This document shows positions 27,260-35,610 of a DNA stretch of 64,000 nucleotides, one piece after another. Source of the DNA: Cupriavidus laharis (GTDB lineage Bacteria; Pseudomonadota; Gammaproteobacteria; Burkholderiales; Burkholderiaceae); the NCBI RefSeq assembly GCF_914271435.1, contig NZ_CAJZAI010000002.1, positions 434,001 to 498,000 of the forward strand, in the 5' to 3' direction. The translations under genes and the position numbers were made by a program. The notes beneath the pieces are model-generated. The model ran no database searches. It was given only the letters and a program-made list of their open reading frames with translations, and was not told the DNA's origin. How positions within the stretch are numbered: the stretch's first letter is position 1; the number at the start of each line of letters is the position of its first letter.

Positions 27260-29893
27260 ATGCTGACTTCGCTGCTGACCCGCCTCGTGAGGCTCGCCAC
27301 GACCCGCGCCTGGCTGGTGATCGTGGCGGCCCTGCTGCTCACCGCCGCCAGCGGCTTCTATGTAGCGCGGCACTTTGCCATCAACACGGATATCAACCGC
27401 CTGCTCGAATCCGACGCGCCGTGGGCCAGGCGCGATGCGGCCATCGGCAAAGCCTTCCCGCAGCGCGGCCAGATGACGCTGGCCGTCGTGCAGGCGCCGG
27501 CATCGGAACTGGCCGATGCCGCAGCCAACGAACTCGCCGAAGCGCTGCGGCGGCGCCCGGAGCAATTCCGGTCGGTCAGCCAGCCCGGCGCGGGCGAATT
27601 CTTTGCCCGCAACGGCCTGCTGTTCGCGCGCACCGCCGAAGTCGAGCAGATCACGCAGCAACTCGTCGAGGCGCGCCCGCTGCTCAACCAGTTGGCGCAC
27701 GACCCGACGCTGCGTGGGCTGTCGGACACGCTTTCGGCCATGCTGGGGCTGCCGCTGACACTGGCCCAGGTCAAGCTGGCCGATATGGACAGCCTGCTGG
27801 GCGCCAGCGCCGGCGCCCTGGAGCAGGTACTGGCCGGCAAGCCTGCCGCGATGTCGTGGGCCGGCCTGCTCGACGACAGCCTCAAGCCGGACAAGGAAGG
27901 CCGTGCATTCAGCTTCATCTCGGTCAGCCCGGTCCTCGACTACAGCGACCTCCAGGCCGGCGCCGACGCCGCCGACGCCATCCGCGCCGCGGCCGCCGAA
28001 CTGAAGCTGGCGCAGCGCTACCAGGCCAGCGTGCGCCTGACGGGCCCGCAGCCGCTGGCCGACGACGAGTTCGCCTCGGTCAGTGAAGGTGCCGCGCTCA
28101 ACGGCCTGCTGACCGTGCTGGTGGTGGTGCTGATCCTCTGGATGGCATTGCGCTCCATCCGGCTGATCCTGGCGGTGCTGGCCAGCCTGTTCGCCGGCCT
28201 CCTGATCACGGCGGCGCTTGGCCTGGCCATGGTGGGCGCGCTGAACATGATCTCGGTCGCGTTCGCGGTGCTGTTCGTCGGCCTGGGCGTCGACTTCGGC
28301 ATCCAGTTCGGCGTGCGCTATCGTGCCGAGCGCCATGACCGCGACCACATTTCCGAAGCGCTGGAACATGCCGCGCAGGCGACCGCGGTGCCGCTCACGC
28401 TGGCGGCGGCGGCCACGGCGGCGGCATTCTTCTGCTTCCTCCCCACCGACTTCCGCGGCGTTGCGGAGCTTGGCCAGATTGCCGGCGTCGGCATGATGGT
28501 GGCGTTCCTGACGACGTTCACGATGCTGCCCGCGCTCATCCAGGTCCTGAAGCCCCGCGGCGAGGCCGAGGCGCCGGGCTTTGACTGGCTGGCCCCCGCC
28601 GATGCGTTCTTCGAGCGCCACCGCAAGCCGGTGCTGCTGATCACCTGCGCCGCGATCCTGCTGGGATCGCCGCTGCTGCTGCGCCTGCGCTTCGACTTCG
28701 ACCCGCTGCACCTGAAGGACCCGCATTCGGAATCGATGGCGACACTGCTGGCGCTCAAGGATGCGCCGGAAGCGGGCACCGACGATGTCACCGTGCTGGC
28801 GCCTTCGCTGGCTGCCGCGCGCGATATGGCGACAAAGGTGTCGCAGTTGCCCGAAGTCGCACGCGTCGTCACGCTGCAGACATTCATTCCCGAAGACCAG
28901 CCGGCCAAGCTCGCAGCCATCGGCACGGCACGCACCGCGCTGCTGCCCGTGCTCACGCAACAGACCGCCACGCCGGCCACCGACATGGCGCGCGTCAATG
29001 CGTTGCGCAATGCCGCGCGCCAGCTTGCCATCGCCGCCGACGAGCACCCCGAAGCAGGCGCAGCCCAGGCGGCACGCTTGTCCAAGGCACTGAAGCGGCT
29101 TGCGGACGCCGATGCGGCCACGCGCGACCGCGCCGAGCAGGCCATTGCCCTGCCGCTGCGCCTGGCGCTGGGCCGCCTGCGCCAGATGCTCGACCCGCAG
29201 CCGGTTACGCAGCAAACCCTGCCGCCTGAAATCGTGCGCGACTGGCTGACGCCGGATGGCCGCGCGCTGGCCAGCATCACCCCCAGGCTGCCGCAAGACG
29301 ACGGCATCGAACGCGAAGCCGCGCTCAACCTGTTCATGGATGCCGTGCTACGCGTGGAGCCGAATGCCACTGGCGGCCCGATCGCCATCCGCGGCTCCGC
29401 CGACACGATCATGGGCGCGTTTGCACAGGCCGGCGGCTGGGCCGTGCTGTCCATCACGATCCTGCTGTGGATTGCCCTGCGCCGCTTTGGCGATGTGCTG
29501 CGCACGCTGGTGCCGCTGCTCGTGTCGGCCATCGTCACGCTGGAGCTGTGCGCGGCGTTCGGCATTGCGCTGAACTTCGCCAACGTGATCGCGCTGCCGC
29601 TGCTGCTGGGCATCGGCGTGGCCTTCAAGATCTACTACGTGATCGCATGGCGTCACGGCAAGACCAAGCTGCTGCAGTCCAGCCTCACGCATGCCGTGCT
29701 CTACAGCGCCGCCACCACCGCCACGGCGTTCGGCAGCCTGTGGCTGTCGCAGCATCCCGGCACGGCCAGCATGGGCAAGCTGCTGGCGCTGGCGCTGGCA
29801 TGCACGCTGGCGGGCGCCGTGTTCTTCCAGCCGATCCTGATGGGCCGCCCGCGCGAACGCGCGCAGCGGCACCCCGCAACACCCGCCGAATAA
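27260..29893 (+). CDS. hpnN: hopanoid transporter HpnN (RND family)
   Basis: An 877-residue RND/MMPL-type inner-membrane transporter. One helix opens the protein (AWLVIVAALLLTAASGFYV), a large periplasmic loop follows, then a block of helices with the conserved AVLFVGLGVDFGIQFGVRYR and the second half repeats loop and helices (NVIALPLLLGIGVAFKIYYV). HpnN is known to be required for moving hopanoids from the inner to the outer membrane. ATG 27260 is preceded by weak GAGCA. It diverges from hpnM and is followed after 30 bases by mlaA, a sensible partner at the outer membrane. Confidence 0.95.
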   Translation: MLTSLLTRLVRLATTRAWLVIVAALLLTAASGFYVARHFAINTDINRLLESDAPWARRDAAIGKAFPQRGQMTLAVVQAPASELADAAANELAEALRRRPEQFRSVSQPGAGEFFARNGLLFARTAEVEQITQQLVEARPLLNQLAHDPTLRGLSDTLSAMLGLPLTLAQVKLADMDSLLGASAGALEQVLAGKPAAMSWAGLLDDSLKPDKEGRAFSFISVSPVLDYSDLQAGADAADAIRAAAAELKLAQRYQASVRLTGPQPLADDEFASVSEGAALNGLLTVLVVVLILWMALRSIRLILAVLASLFAGLLITAALGLAMVGALNMISVAFAVLFVGLGVDFGIQFGVRYRAERHDRDHISEALEHAAQATAVPLTLAAAATAAAFFCFLPTDFRGVAELGQIAGVGMMVAFLTTFTMLPALIQVLKPRGEAEAPGFDWLAPADAFFERHRKPVLLITCAAILLGSPLLLRLRFDFDPLHLKDPHSESMATLLALKDAPEAGTDDVTVLAPSLAAARDMATKVSQLPEVARVVTLQTFIPEDQPAKLAAIGTARTALLPVLTQQTATPATDMARVNALRNAARQLAIAADEHPEAGAAQAARLSKALKRLADADAATRDRAEQAIALPLRLALGRLRQMLDPQPVTQQTLPPEIVRDWLTPDGRALASITPRLPQDDGIEREAALNLFMDAVLRVEPNATGGPIAIRGSADTIMGAFAQAGGWAVLSITILLWIALRRFGDVLRTLVPLLVSAIVTLELCAAFGIALNFANVIALPLLLGIGVAFKIYYVIAWRHGKTKLLQSSLTHAVLYSAATTATAFGSLWLSQHPGTASMGKLLALALACTLAGAVFFQPILMGRPRERAQRHPATPAE

Positions 29894-29923
29894 CGATAAC
29901 AACCTCGAATCAACCGCTGCACC

Positions 29924-30757
29924 ATGTCGCTCCCCCGTCTGTCATACCGGCCCGCACGGCTGGCTTTCCTGGCACTGGTTCCGCTGCTCGCGGCCGGCTG
30001 CGCCACCGGCCCGCAGGCCAACCCTGACGACCCGCTCGAACCGATGAACCGCGTGGTCTTCAAGGTCAACGACAAGCTCGACGAGTATGTCGCCAAGCCC
30101 GTCGCGAAGGGCTACAAGGCAGTCACGCCGCAGCCGGTGCGCACCGCGGTGACCAACTTCTATTCGAACATTGCGGACGTGGGAAACTTCGCCAACAACC
30201 TGCTGCAGGGCAAGGGCGTGGAAGCCGCCGAGAGCCTGATGCGGGTGGCGATCAACTCCGTGCTGGGGATCGGCGGGCTGATCGACATCGCCACGCCGGC
30301 CGGCCTGCAGAAGCATTCGCAGGACTTCGGGCTGACGCTGGGCACGTGGGGCGTGCCATCGGGACCCTACCTGGTGCTGCCGGTGTTCGGCCCCAGCTCG
30401 TTCCGTGACGGTGTGGGCCTGTATGTGAATTTCTGGTTCGACCCGACCACGTATGCGGAGCCGGCCGTGCGCAATTCGCTGTACGGCATGAACGTGGTGG
30501 ACGTGCGGACCAACCTGCTCGGCGCGACCGACCTGCTCTCGCTGGCGGCGCTGGACAAGTACGCGTTCGTGCGCGACGCCTACGTGCAGCGCCGGCGCTA
30601 CCTGCTGGAGGGTGGCGGCGGCAAACTGCCCGACTATGGCGAAGACGATGAAGCGGATGGCGCCGCCATGCCATCGCAGGCACCGGCACCGGCATCGGCG
30701 CCGGCCACTGCGCCGGCAGTGCCTGCGGCGCCCGCCTCCGGGGCACCGCAGCAGTAA
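29924..30757 (+). CDS. mlaA: MlaA/VacJ-family outer-membrane lipoprotein
   Basis: A 277-residue MlaA (VacJ) lipoprotein. The signal ends in LLAAGC, the lipobox. The body has DPLEPMNRVVFKVNDKLDEY, TNFYSNIADVGNFANNLLQGK, LGTWGVPSGPYLVLPVFGPSS and FDPTTY, all typical of the family. MlaA sits in the outer membrane and passes phospholipids to MlaC. Its location behind hpnN, with MlaC-like hpnM nearby, suggests a lipid traffic route for hopanoids or their partners. The C-terminal 35 residues are low-complexity Pro/Ala repeats. It converges on an FKBP gene with an 11-base gap. Confidence 0.93.
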   Translation: MSLPRLSYRPARLAFLALVPLLAAGCATGPQANPDDPLEPMNRVVFKVNDKLDEYVAKPVAKGYKAVTPQPVRTAVTNFYSNIADVGNFANNLLQGKGVEAAESLMRVAINSVLGIGGLIDIATPAGLQKHSQDFGLTLGTWGVPSGPYLVLPVFGPSSFRDGVGLYVNFWFDPTTYAEPAVRNSLYGMNVVDVRTNLLGATDLLSLAALDKYAFVRDAYVQRRRYLLEGGGGKLPDYGEDDEADGAAMPSQAPAPASAPATAPAVPAAPASGAPQQ

Positions 30758-30768
30758 GACTCGGGAAC

Positions 30769-31200
30769 TCAGCCGCCGATGCCCAGCAGCACCACCTCGA
30801 AGGTCAGCGTGGCGTTCGGCGGAATGGTCCCCGGCACGCCGCGCGCACCGTAGGCGGTGGCCGGCGGGCAGGTCAGCTTCGCCTTGCCGCCCACCTGCAT
30901 GGTCTGCACGCCTTCGGTCCAGCACGGGATGACCCGGTTCAGCGGGAACGAGATCGGCTGGCCGCGCTTGTACGAACTGTCGAACTCCGTCCCATCGGCC
31001 AGCGTGCCGCGATAGTGCACCTGGACCGTGTCGGTGGCCTTCGGCGACGGGCCCGTGCCCTTGACCAGGTGCTGGATGGTCATGCCGGAAGGCAGCGTCT
31101 GCGGCGCTGCGGCAGCCGCCGGTGCCGAGGCGCCCGGCGCGGCCGCCACGGCGGCGCAGGCGAAGGTCATGGCGCTGAGGAGCAGAGCGATTCGTTTCAT
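30769..31200 (-). CDS. FKBP-type peptidyl-prolyl isomerase, secreted
   Basis: A 143-residue FKBP domain protein with an N-terminal signal peptide (KRIALLLSAMTFACAAVAA) and a short Ala/Pro linker. The isomerase domain covers about residues 35-143: VHYRGTLADGTEFDSSYKRG, ISFPLNRVIPCWTEGVQTM, AYGARGVPGTIPPNATLTFEVVLL, with the active-site aromatic and aspartate residues in place. It catalyses proline isomerisation and assists folding in the periplasm. The signal and single domain resemble Mip/FkpA-like secreted forms without the dimerisation helix. It is an independent transcription unit. Confidence 0.93.
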   Translation of the reverse strand: MKRIALLLSAMTFACAAVAAAPGASAPAAAAAPQTLPSGMTIQHLVKGTGPSPKATDTVQVHYRGTLADGTEFDSSYKRGQPISFPLNRVIPCWTEGVQTMQVGGKAKLTCPPATAYGARGVPGTIPPNATLTFEVVLLGIGG

Positions 31201-31377
31201 GGGGAATCCGGTTGCAGCGGCGTAGTGGAAAGAGCGGGCAGTGTAACCGACACCCACACCAGCGACGCATGGCGCACAGGCGGCCCGCGCATGCGCCGCT
31301 GACGCTGCATTCCCCTTGCAGCACGTTGCATCCTGCGAATGCCGGCCTAGGATGGTTCCACACGCATGGAGGATGCC

Positions 31378-32721
31378 ATGGCAACACTCGATTCCCGGGG
31401 CCTGGAAGTCTCGACGGGCAATGCCCGCTCGCTGGAACAGTTCGATGCGGCGCTGCACCTGCTCAACGGCTACTACGGCGACCCGCTCGCCGCCATCGAC
31501 GAAGCGCTGGCCGAGGCACCGGACTTTGCCATGGGCCACGCCCTGCGCGCGGGGCTGATGGTCACCTCGGGCGACGGCACGGCGGAACCGATGCTGCGCG
31601 AGAGCGTCGAGGCCGGCGAGGCCCTGCACGCGAGCGCCAATGACCGCGAACGCCGCCATATCGCCGCCGCGCGCGCGTGGCTGGACGGGTCGTTCGCGCG
31701 CGCCATCCAGCTCTACGGCGATATCGCCATCGACTATCCGCGCGACCTGCTTGCGGTGCAGGTCGCGCACATCGGCGACTTCCTGCTCGGCCAGTCCGGC
31801 ATGCTGCGCGACCGCATCGCCCAGGTGCTGCCGCACTGGGACGCCGAGATGCCGGGGTTCAGCTTCCTGCTTGGCATGCACGCGTTCGGCCTGGAGGAAA
31901 CCCAGTTCTACGAACGCGCCGAAGACCGCGGCCGCAGCGCGCTGGACCTGAATCCGCGCGACCCCTGGGCGATACACGCCGTCGCGCATGTCATGGAGAT
32001 GCAGGGACGGCTCGACGACGGCATCGGCTGGCTCGGCTCGCGCCGCGAGGACTGGGCCGAGGACAACATGCTGGCCGTGCACAACTGGTGGCACCTGGCG
32101 CTGTTCGAACTGGAGCAGGGCGATACCAATGCGGTACTGGCGCTCTATGACGCGCATGTGAGCCGCCCGGCCCCGGCCATTGCGCTGGACCTGGTCGATG
32201 CCTCGGCGCTGCTGTGGCGGCTGCACCTGCGCGGCGTGGATGCGGGGGTGCGCTGGCAGCCGCTCGCGAGCGACTGGCAGACGCGCGGGGCCGCCGGCTA
32301 CTACGCGTTCAACGACGTGCACGCGATCATGGCCAGCCTCGGCGCCGGCCAGCCCGAGGCCGCGGCGGAATTGCGCGCGACCCTGCTCGGCGCCGCGACC
32401 GGCGCTGGCACCAACGCCATGATGGCGCGCGATGTCGGCGTGCCCGTGGCGGATGCGCTGATCGCCTTCGAACAGGGCGACTACGCCACCACCATCGACC
32501 GGCTGATGCCGGTGCGCCTGATCGCCAGCCGCTTTGGCGGCAGCCATGCACAGCGCGACGTGATCAACCTGACGCTGATCGAGGCCGCCTTGCGCGCCGG
32601 CCGCGCGAGCCTGGCCCAGGCGCTGTGCGCCGAGCGCGCGGCGCTCAAGCCGATGAACCCGAGCCTGCGCCGCCTGATGCATCGTGCCGACGATTGCGGC
32701 GCGGCCGCTGCCAGGCATTGA
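31378..32721 (+). CDS. TPR protein, TTC38-like
   Basis: A 447-residue soluble protein made of helix-turn-helix repeats of the tetratricopeptide type. It resembles the TTC38 group seen in bacteria and eukaryotes, with GYYGDPLAAIDEALAEAPDF, FLLGMHAFGLEET, HAVAHVMEMQGRLDDGI and WHLALFELEQGD as recognisable segments. No signal or membrane helix is present, so it is cytoplasmic and probably mediates protein contacts. I begin at ATG 31378 (GGAGG 7 bases ahead) although ATG 31366 is in frame. No function is known, and the neighbours do not suggest one. Confidence 0.85.
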   Translation: MATLDSRGLEVSTGNARSLEQFDAALHLLNGYYGDPLAAIDEALAEAPDFAMGHALRAGLMVTSGDGTAEPMLRESVEAGEALHASANDRERRHIAAARAWLDGSFARAIQLYGDIAIDYPRDLLAVQVAHIGDFLLGQSGMLRDRIAQVLPHWDAEMPGFSFLLGMHAFGLEETQFYERAEDRGRSALDLNPRDPWAIHAVAHVMEMQGRLDDGIGWLGSRREDWAEDNMLAVHNWWHLALFELEQGDTNAVLALYDAHVSRPAPAIALDLVDASALLWRLHLRGVDAGVRWQPLASDWQTRGAAGYYAFNDVHAIMASLGAGQPEAAAELRATLLGAATGAGTNAMMARDVGVPVADALIAFEQGDYATTIDRLMPVRLIASRFGGSHAQRDVINLTLIEAALRAGRASLAQALCAERAALKPMNPSLRRLMHRADDCGAAAARH

Positions 32722-32792
32722 GGAGAGGCGGGTCGGAGCCGGTTCCTGCACCGGCCCGTGCCTTGCTCGCTGGCGCTACCGGCCTACGCGGC

Positions 32793-34376
32793 CTACGCCA
32801 GGAACATCCGGTAGGCCGGATTGGCGCTCTCGTCCCAATGCCGATAGCCGAGTCCGGCCAGCACGGCCTCGCAGGTGAGCCGCACTGCCTCGGGCACCTG
32901 GATGCCCACCAGCACCGATGCTGCATCGCCGCCATCGTTGCGGTAGTGGAAGAGGCTGATGTTCCAGTCTTCCGGCAGGGCACGCAGGAAGGCCATCAGC
33001 GCACCGGGCCGCTCCGGGAACGCAAAGCGGAACAGGCGCTCGCCGCCCGCCAGCGTGGAACGGCCGCCCACCATATGCCGCAGGTGCTGCTTGGCCAGTT
33101 CATCGCCGGTGAGATTGACCGTGGCAAAGCCCTGCGCACTGAACGCACCGGCGATCTGCGCGGACTCGGCGCGATCCCGGATGCGCATGCCGACGAACAC
33201 ATGCGCCGTGTGCGCATCGGCAATGCGGTAGCTGAACTCGGTGATGCTGCGGCTGCCCGCGAGGTCGCAGAAACGCAGGAAGCTGCCGCGCGCCTCCGGC
33301 ATCGTCACCGCGAATACGGCCTCGCGCGCATCGCCGATCTCGGCGCGATCGGCAACGAAACGCATGCGCTCGAAGTTCATATTGGCGCCGGACGTCACGG
33401 CCACCAGCGTCCCGCCCTGCATGCCGTGCTGTTGCGCGTATTGCTTGGCGGCGGCGACCGCCAGTGCGCCGGCGGGTTCCAGCACACTGCGCGTATCCTC
33501 GAACACATCCTTGATGGCCGCGCACACGGCATCCGTACTCACGGTCATGACATCGTCGAGATACCGGCGGCACAGGCGGAAGGTTTCCTCGCCGACCAGC
33601 TTCACGGCGGTGCCGTCGGAAAACAGGCCGACATCGTCGAGCTCCACGCGCCGGCCCGCACGCAGCGATTGCGCCATGGCGCACGAGTCCTGCGTCTGCA
33701 CGCCGATCACGCGGACCTCCGGGCGCACCGCCTTGACGTAGGTGGCGACGCCCGCGGCAAGGCTGCCGCCGCCGATCGGTACGAAGATGGCATCGAGCGG
33801 CCCGCGATGGCGCGCCAGGATCTCCGCGCCCACGGTGCCCTGGCCCGCAATCACGTCCGGATCGTCGAAAGCCGGGATAAAGGTCAGGCCCAGCTCCTGC
33901 TGCAGATGGATGGCATGGCGCCACGCATCGGTATAGGAGGTGCCCGCCTGGACCACCTCGACCGTGGGGCCGCCATGCGCGCGCACGGCATCGACCTTGA
34001 CCTGCGGCGCCGTGGTCGGCACCACGATCACCGCACGCACGCCCAGGTGCGCCGCCGACAGCGCGACACCTTGCGCATGGTTGCCGGCCGATGCGGTGAT
34101 CACGCCACGCTGCAGCGCCTGCGGATCCAGATTGGCCATCTTGTTGTACGCGCCGCGGATCTTGAACGAGAACACCGGCTGGTTGTCCTCACGCTTGAGC
34201 CAGATCGCGTTGCCGGTGCGCGCGGACAGGTTGCGCGCGAACTCCAGCTCGGTCTCGCGCGCAATGTCGTAGACGCGGGCATTCAGGATGCGCTTGAGAT
34301 AGCTGTTCTGGTCGGGAACGTCTGACGGACAGACATCGCGATGTTCGGTGGTGGGCTCGACGGCTTGTGCCGGCAT
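32793..34376 (-). CDS. ilvA: threonine ammonia-lyase, biosynthetic
   Basis: IlvA converts threonine to 2-oxobutanoate with pyridoxal phosphate, the first step of isoleucine synthesis. The 527-residue protein has the lysine that binds the cofactor in FSFKIRGAYNKM (K72), the cofactor phosphate loop SAGNHAQG, the glycine-rich IGGGSLAAG, and two C-terminal ACT-like regulatory domains (about 345-525; RGSFLRFCDLAG and RPGALMAFLRALP) that bind isoleucine and valine. The ATG at 34376 has AGGAG upstream. A leader peptide and attenuator precede it, which indicates isoleucine-tRNA control of transcription in addition to feedback control of the enzyme. Confidence 0.96.
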   Translation of the reverse strand: MPAQAVEPTTEHRDVCPSDVPDQNSYLKRILNARVYDIARETELEFARNLSARTGNAIWLKREDNQPVFSFKIRGAYNKMANLDPQALQRGVITASAGNHAQGVALSAAHLGVRAVIVVPTTAPQVKVDAVRAHGGPTVEVVQAGTSYTDAWRHAIHLQQELGLTFIPAFDDPDVIAGQGTVGAEILARHRGPLDAIFVPIGGGSLAAGVATYVKAVRPEVRVIGVQTQDSCAMAQSLRAGRRVELDDVGLFSDGTAVKLVGEETFRLCRRYLDDVMTVSTDAVCAAIKDVFEDTRSVLEPAGALAVAAAKQYAQQHGMQGGTLVAVTSGANMNFERMRFVADRAEIGDAREAVFAVTMPEARGSFLRFCDLAGSRSITEFSYRIADAHTAHVFVGMRIRDRAESAQIAGAFSAQGFATVNLTGDELAKQHLRHMVGGRSTLAGGERLFRFAFPERPGALMAFLRALPEDWNISLFHYRNDGGDAASVLVGIQVPEAVRLTCEAVLAGLGYRHWDESANPAYRMFLA

Positions 34377-34420
34377 GACGGGACTCCTGTGCTGGATGCG
34401 TGCCCAGGAGGCGGAAACGA

Positions 34421-34445
34421 AAAACCCGCCTCGGGAGCGGGTTTT
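34421..34445 (-). terminator. ilvA attenuator terminator hairpin
   Basis: Read on the minus strand: AAAACCCGC, loop TCCCGAG, GCGGGTTTT and one further T. This 9-bp stem with a T-run is an intrinsic terminator located after the leader peptide stop and 45 bases before the ilvA start, so it would terminate transcription before ilvA unless disrupted. Confidence 0.85.
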
Positions 34446-34494
34446 GCGGAAACTGATCTGAGGACGCGCGCTAACCCACCATTCCAGGAATGGT
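34438..34494 (-). promoter_or_regulatory. ilvA: ilvA attenuator: pause hairpin and antiterminator pairing
   Basis: On the minus strand ACCATTCC (34494-34487) can pair with GGAATGGT (34485-34478), forming the pause stem inside the end of the leader peptide. The same second arm continues into GGTGGGTT, which can pair with AACCCGC of the terminator's first arm through eight positions including two G-U. The two pairings exclude each other. A ribosome stalled at the three Ile codons just upstream would cover ACCATTCC and favour the antiterminator, giving read-through into ilvA. Confidence 0.75.
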
Positions 34495-34533
34495 GATAAT
34501 AATCAGCGCGATGGCGTTGTGACGGCGGTCCAT
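34471..34533 (-). CDS. ilvA leader peptide
   Basis: A 20-residue open frame on the minus strand reads MDRRHNAIALIIITIPGMVG followed by TAG. It contains five isoleucines, four of them in the stretch I-I-I-T-I, plus leucine and valine, and ends 25 bases before the terminator hairpin upstream of ilvA. This is the design of a branched-chain amino acid leader peptide, whose translation senses charged isoleucine tRNA. No strong ribosome site is visible before ATG 34533. It is too small to be judged by composition; the case rests on content and position. Confidence 0.8.
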   Translation of the reverse strand: MDRRHNAIALIIITIPGMVG

Positions 34534-34634
34534 TGACGAAAGCTTGTCGGACCCGGGGCGATTTGTCAATCTTCCGATCGACAAGCGATGCGGCAATATG
34601 GCCCGCGGGCGGAGCGCGCGGGCCGGTCGGAGAC

Positions 34635-34748
34635 TCAGGTAAGTACGTTGAAGACCAGGCCTAGCGCAATCGCTGCGCCGATTGTTTCCACTGCTGCCAG
34701 CGCGATCAGGTTCTTCACAATGAAGGCGTCTTCCTGCTTGGTCACCAT
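34635..34748 (-). CDS. putative small membrane protein
   Basis: A 37-residue frame, MVTKQEDAFIVKNLIALA followed by AVETIGAAIALGLVFNVLT, consists of a short polar start and one hydrophobic segment long enough to span the membrane. ATG 34748 has GGAGA at a suitable distance. It lies about 100 bases upstream of the ilvA leader, on the same strand, and a hairpin (GGCCCGCG with CGCGGGCC, 34600-34624) follows it. The family is not recognised, and there is no homologue I can name. The ribosome site and the clean membrane helix are the only support; it may be a real small protein gene with its own role. Confidence 0.45.
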   Translation of the reverse strand: MVTKQEDAFIVKNLIALAAVETIGAAIALGLVFNVLT

Positions 34749-35026
34749 GGTGTAGTCTCCGTAGGAATCCATATCCGGCCGGAAAGCGATGGGCCAAAAC
34801 ACTGCAGCCCGATCTTCCATCCAGCCACGTCTTGTGCGCGCTTCCAGTAGACTCCAACGCCCTCTCTCGGAAAAGCTGGCACAAACCCGAATACTGCGAC
34901 GGCATGAATGGGCGGAAAGTGTGGAGTTGCCGCAGGATGCGCGGCATCAAGAAATTGCCGGAAAGACCGTAACTGTATGAAGCGGGCGCTGGCCTGTATT
35001 TGCCCCTTCCCGATTTTCTGACCGGC

Positions 35027-35398
35027 ATGGAACCCCTCTCATTCGAATTCGTTTCCGTCGAGGAGGCGAAACAGGTGCTGGACGGTGCGCCGCCCGCGCA
35101 AGCTCAGCCGGACTGGCCCAGCCTGCGGCGGCCCGTGCCGCCCGAAACGCTGGCCCTGACCCCCACGGCCATGCGTTGGCTGGTATTGCTGCCGGTTGAA
35201 GCCCGGCCCATGGAGCTGTGCCGCCGCTATCCGCGCATCGGCAACCAGCTCGCCGCGTTGTGGAGCCATCCCACAGCGATCCGCGTCTATCTCGAAGACC
35301 TGTTGATCGACAAGCGAGGCGGCCGCCAGGGCTTTCCCGGCGGCATCGCGCTTGAACTCTCCCGGCTACAGGAGTACCTGCAGCAAAGCCAGCCTTAG
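35027..35398 (+). CDS. hypothetical protein
   Basis: A 123-residue protein that I do not recognise. It contains SFEFVSVEEAKQVLDG at its start, a proline-rich link, then TPTAMRWLVLLPVEARPMELCRRYPRIGNQLAALW and RVYLEDLLIDKRGGRQGFPGGIALEL, a compact mostly helical part without signal or membrane segment. The LCRRYPRIGNQLA stretch looks well ordered and could be a small regulatory or binding fold. ATG 35027 is chosen; a TTG at 35000 is in frame but leads to a less likely N-terminus. It precedes the tRNA-Leu promoter. Its base composition matches its neighbours. Confidence 0.65.
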   Translation: MEPLSFEFVSVEEAKQVLDGAPPAQAQPDWPSLRRPVPPETLALTPTAMRWLVLLPVEARPMELCRRYPRIGNQLAALWSHPTAIRVYLEDLLIDKRGGRQGFPGGIALELSRLQEYLQQSQP

Positions 35399-35427
35399 CG
35401 CAGATGCCGGCCCGCTCAAGCCACCGC

Positions 35428-35455
35428 TTGCATTCTCTGAATGCTCTGGTACAAT
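35428..35455 (+). promoter_or_regulatory. promoter of tRNA-Leu
   Basis: TTGCAT (35428-35433), a 16-base spacer and TACAAT (35450-35455; five of six consensus bases) lie 14 bases before the tRNA, which places the transcript start a few bases upstream of the mature 5' end. Confidence 0.6.
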
Positions 35456-35468
35456 GCGCAGCTCACTT

Positions 35469-35555
35469 GCCCAGGTGGCGGAATTGGTAGACGCACTAGG
35501 TTCAGGTCCTAGCGGTGGCAACACTGTGGAGGTTCGAGTCCTCTCCTGGGCACCA
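35469..35555 (+). tRNA. tRNA-Leu (anticodon CAG)
   Basis: An 87-base class II tRNA with encoded CCA. The acceptor arms GCCCAGG (35469-35475) and CCTGGGC (35545-35551) pair fully, the anticodon stem CTAGG/CCTAG flanks the loop TTCAGGT with CAG at 35503-35505, a long variable arm follows, and GGTTCGAGTCC is the T arm. It decodes CUG, the predominant leucine codon in this GC-rich genome. Confidence 0.97.
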
Positions 35556-35563
35556 AGATTTGG

Positions 35564-35591
35564 AAAAGGCTTGCTTCGGCAAGCCTTTTTT
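35564..35591 (+). terminator. terminator after tRNA-Leu
   Basis: AAAAGGCTTGC, a tight TTCG loop and GCAAGCCTTTTTT form an 11-bp stem ending in a T-run. It begins 9 bases after the tRNA and is a strong intrinsic terminator. Confidence 0.92.
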
Positions 35592-35610
35592 CATTGGCGC
35601 GCGCAACACG

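Noticed and set aside
27071..29296. 741-codon open frame opposite hpnN
   Set aside because: Antisense shadow; the hpnN frame carries all family motifs.
30769..32751. 660-codon frame that ends with the FKBP domain
   Set aside because: Only the last 143 codons from ATG 31200 form an isomerase with signal peptide; the upstream part is antisense to the TPR gene.
34541..34569. TTGACA (minus strand, 34569-34564) as -35 box of the ilvA leader
   Set aside because: The -10 position at a normal spacing is CAAGCT, a poor match, and the start would leave almost no leader before ATG 34533.
34600..34624. Hairpin GGCCCGCG/CGCGGGCC as a terminator for the small membrane protein
   Set aside because: The stem is perfect but no T-run follows on either strand, so I did not list it as a terminator.
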